The notes under the pieces: generated by a model
What the model was told of the DNA's origin: nothing
The model's database searches: none
Seen by the model: the letters and a program-made list of their open reading frames with translations, nothing else
Source: Phoronis australis
Taxonomy: Eukaryota; Phoronida; Phoronidae
Reading direction: 5' to 3'
Assembly: GCA_002633005.1 (NCBI GenBank)
Contig: NMRA01000185.1
Span: forward strand, 679,993 to 743,992
Length of the DNA: 64,000 nucleotides
Part shown: positions 61,214 through 64,000 of the stretch, one piece after another
Numbering within the stretch: the stretch's first letter is position 1
Layout of the letters: every line of letters begins with the position of its first letter
Program-made: the position numbers and the translations under genes

Positions 61214-62468
61214 GCGAACTTCCAATTTGAACCCTCCGGTGCCTATAGCGAATGACTTGCAACGCAGTTCTATCTGATTGGGCAGATCTAAGAAAATTAA
61301 GAACTCACACAAGTCAATGTTCAAAGAACATTGAATGGTTTCACATGAAAATACATTTAATTGTATTTGGATACGCTTGCATATGTGTAAGCGTGGACTT
61401 TGTCATTTTGCTTAAATCCGGATTTAGAAGCAGGTGTTAGTCAAGAAATTAGCTGCTCCCGCCACGGGTGGCAGGTGTCGTGGCTTCCGAGTCGCCGGGA
61501 AGTCCGATCCATGCATGCGCAATTCGACGAACTAATGCTAGTCGCTGGTCAGCTCCGCTATGATTCATTTGAGACTTGCGGCTTAACTCGAACCTGTATC
61601 CGTGTTCTGGCTACAAGGTCGTTTTGTTTGACCCAGTTTCGGGAAAAGTTTATTTTAATACGGTCATTTCCTGAAGATTTTATTGAAAGATATGATCCCG
61701 AAATCCTTGGCCTATAGAGCTGTATCAAAATTCATTGTTGAAACACAGCCACTGGTCCAGCTTCTGCCGCCGGGCGGCTGGGGAAAATGCTATGGAACGC
61801 GTGTCCCAAAAATGCACACACTTCAACTCATGCAGTTCAAGTTCTTTTCCCGTCAATCACTGTGCGCGGATTCTACGCGGGCAGCCAACACCTTATTTTT
61901 AACGTGGGTGCGTCACTGAGTCACGACGTGTCCAGCCTCTGCAGTATGCACGGGAATGTCAAGCAAACGATTCGGTTTAGAAGAACCTAAATTCATTGCA
62001 CAATACTACTGGGAACTACAAGCATCAAGGAAATGCAAAGACAATCTTCAAATTTACGAGCAATGACTTGAATTTCTTTTTCGATCCGATCTACGGTTTG
62101 TAAATTTTTGAATTTGTTTAGTCTAGTTTTTTTAAAATTCAATACATTCATGAATATCACTGTTATCGTTTAGAGTCCTTCTTTGCGATATGGTGGTCTG
62201 ATGATGGTTCGAATTTTTGCAAGTCCGTCCTTCAGACTTCAACTAAGTTCAGTGACGCATCGCCATTTCTTACAAGACAGCTCCTGTGCTGTGCACGAAT
62301 GTTTTGTGTTTTTGATGAATTTAAAATCTCAACTTCCCCTCGTGAGTAGTTAGCAGTGTCACCTCGGAGGTGTATAGAGGGCGCAGCACTGAAAAAAGTG
62401 GGGGCTAAAGCCCCCTCAGCCCCCCTGCAGTGCACCGCCTATGGACCTCTGAAAAACTTGAACTGAAT

Positions 62469-63060
62469 AAAAGGAGAATGCCACCCGATTTAATTAGTCT
62501 TTTTTTTCTTATTAATTGGTCTATATCCACATTGCCTCGCACACGGTCGACCTCATCTTGCCAAGAGGTGTCTCGTTAACCTGTGAGGAAGGTGAGAAAC
62601 GACGCTAGCGACGTAAGTGGTTCATCTGCACTAAATGAGAGTGAAAGCCGCTATGTTGCGGTGCATCCTTCCCGCTTGTGCGAGCTATGCAGCTGCGAGG
62701 AAAGCGGGAATATCGTTTTTTCGACTTCCTCGAGAGTCCGAAATGTTTAGGAAGTGGATCGCAGTAGTGAAGAATGAAAAGTACGCTGTAAATAGCAAGT
62801 GTGAGGCCGTGGAACATCTCCTTGTCTGTGGCCTGCAGTGGTTGACAGCCGCGTGAGTGCCTGACGAATCCCAGCTTACCAAATAACTATCCCTACGTCC
62901 CGTTGTCTGAGCTTGTTCACGGCGCCTCTTTTGTATTTCTTCATCACTGTATTCCTGTTCGAACTGATAGCCTGTGAAACCTAACGATCCACCTGCGAAA
63001 TCTTCGTCGGGACTGATGAGCTCTCGTCTAAGTCGCGGGGGATTGCGAGTTGCCATGTTG
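62469..63060 (-). repeat. Dispersed repeat family, copy C, carrying an exon-like ORF
   Basis: The longest copy of the family also seen at 7644 and 15246. On the minus strand an ATG at 63056 opens 59 codons (MATRNPPRLRRELISPDEDF..., then GYQFEQEYSDEEIQKRRREQ) that end exactly at donor ttg|gtaagc (62880/62879) in phase 0. The donor and following ~400 nt are conserved in copies A and B, and the terminus is aaaggagaRtgccacccg. The protein segment is acidic then basic, and I do not recognise it. A longer ORF (to 63248) extends upstream of the ATG without domain content. It is probably the first exon of a transposon or multicopy gene. Confidence 0.6.
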
Positions 63061-63175
63061 ACGTTTATTACTGAGCGTTCTGTTTCAAAATGAATTATTC
63101 TCACCCTAACCAATACTTTGTATAACTGAAACAAAGTCTGTCTCATTAGATGCAATTTGTAATGCCTTTGGAGTG

Positions 63176-63493
63176 CAAACATGATTTGAGAAGCCAGCAA
63201 TGCGTTACCGGCTTTAAGTGCAATAACTTGAAATAATTGACGGGACACCGAGGTCGTGTGAGCTCATGCTAATTTAGTGTTAGATGGCAGAAACTGTTGT
63301 GAAACAACTCGATTTCCATCCCACGGCCAGACAAACATGATTTGAGAAGCCAGCAATGAATAAATCCCTGCGTTACCGGCTTTAAGTGCAATAACTTAAA
63401 CTAATTGACGGGACACCGAGGCCGTGTGAGCTCATGCTCGTGTTAGATGGCAGAAACTGTTGTGAAACAACTCGATTTCCATCCCACGGCCAG
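63176..63493 (+). repeat. Tandem duplication, ~156-162 bp unit, two copies
   Basis: The copies 63176-63330 and 63332-63493 are nearly identical apart from a ~13-nt insertion (aataaatccctgc) in the second and a small deletion near agctcatgct. Each ends ccatcccacggccag. The high identity suggests a recent event. Confidence 0.9.
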
Positions 63494-63571
63494 GTGTTAG
63501 GGGAATCTTTATTTATATTTATATTTACATTATTCAAATAATGATTGTCAATGTACAGCTTCTGCTCTGAC

Positions 63572-63818
63572 CATGCGCGCACCCAGGGGGGCTCAGGGGC
63601 TCGAACGAGCTAGGGCAAAGTGGCGAAGTGGACAAAAGGGTCCGCCTCTGGGAAACAAAAAGTCCGAGAAAATGAGACTAAAGTCCTCTAAATAAGCACA
63701 ATCGCGCAGTTCTCAGTGGTGCCCCGTTTTTTTTTAGCTCACCCACTTTTTTGTTACCAAAAGGTCCACAACGTCAGAAATTCGAGCCCCCCCATATTGA
63801 AGGCTGGGTGTGCGCATG
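63572..63818. mobile_element. 247-bp CATGCGCGC MITE with 5-bp target duplication
   Basis: The ends catgcgcgcaccc and gggtgtgcgcatg are inverted, and ctgac flanks both sides (63567-63571 and 63819-63823). It shares the inner phrase ggtccacaacgtcagaaattc (inverted) with the copies at 54240-54290 and 3495-3530. No coding content. Confidence 0.85.
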
Positions 63819-64000
63819 CTGACGGTGCTGTGGACAAAGCGGAATCTAAATTCGCGGCCCCGACGAGTAAGTAGCTTTGCAGTTTCGTGGCTAATTCACC
63901 AACATAATCACGTGCACATTACTTTGGCTCACTAGTATAGTATTTTCCTGACTAGGAGTTTAGTTTCCAACTTTGGCTGGTTTATGTTCGTGATGTCTGA

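Larger units (their letters stand above)
60426..64000 (+). other. Rab7 intron 3, continuing past the window end
   Basis: The donor gtaggt starts it and no Rab7 C-terminal coding sequence is found before 64000. It holds an octamer/CRE cluster (61152-61213), dispersed repeat copy C, a tandem duplication and a CATGCGCGC MITE. The stretch 61214-62460 otherwise shows nothing I can name. Confidence 0.7.

Noticed and set aside
60426-64000. Remaining Rab7 exons within the window
   Set aside because: No stretch in any plus-strand frame encodes the expected SAK-containing segment or a cysteine-ended C-terminus, so these exons must lie past the window end.

Overview
This window is animal nuclear DNA: genes are split by GT-AG introns, intergenic space is large and AT-rich, and mobile elements dominate. 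The mix (PIF/Harbinger, Merlin, hAT-like and Mutator-like DNA elements, a gypsy-type LTR element with an SDD polymerase motif, Tx1/L1-type LINEs, tRNA-like repeats) suggests a marine invertebrate, perhaps an invertebrate deuterostome; that placement is inference.

Only three cellular genes are visible. (1) The last two exons of an unidentified gene (+ strand, 211-576) encode a membrane segment and a basic tail. (2) An intronless, full-length mitochondrial 2-oxodicarboxylate carrier (SLC25A21-like) is on the minus strand at 5075-5956. (3) A Rab7 small GTPase gene starts at 52802 on the plus strand. Its first three coding exons (52802-52854, 58160-58286, 60207-60425) join in phase, and the remaining exons lie beyond 64000.

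Everything else is repeat-derived or featureless. From left to right: a palindromic MITE (1101-1263), composite MITEs (3247-3680), a ~410-bp tandem duplication (6843-7612), a dispersed repeat abutting a 32-bp minisatellite (7644-9090), a Mutator-like element with 49-bp TIRs that was later hit by a LINE (9469-12330), a second LINE fragment (12690-13156), a 5' fragment of a gypsy-type element with one LTR (20216-23102), a tRNA-like near-perfect hairpin (23439-23511), a decayed two-gene PIF/Harbinger locus (24190-29190), a LINE with ORF1 and endonuclease but no polymerase (29815-31880), a foldback element with 257-nt arms (35417-36337), a 5.4-kb Merlin element with intact 8-bp target duplication and a shattered transposase (37311-42675), CAGGG-ended elements with 5-6 bp target duplications (40068, 45535, 46270), a 1.4-kb TIR element (49350-50782), and a 4.25-kb long-TIR element inside Rab7 intron 1 (53292-57544).

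The genes do not form a pathway. The interest lies in the nesting order, the matched target-site duplications and the unusual foldback structures. I found no clearly new functional system; the best candidates for undescribed biology are the foldback element with terminal hairpins, the tRNA-like palindrome, the dispersed repeat that carries an exon ending in a conserved splice donor, and a helically phased CRE cluster in Rab7 intron 3.
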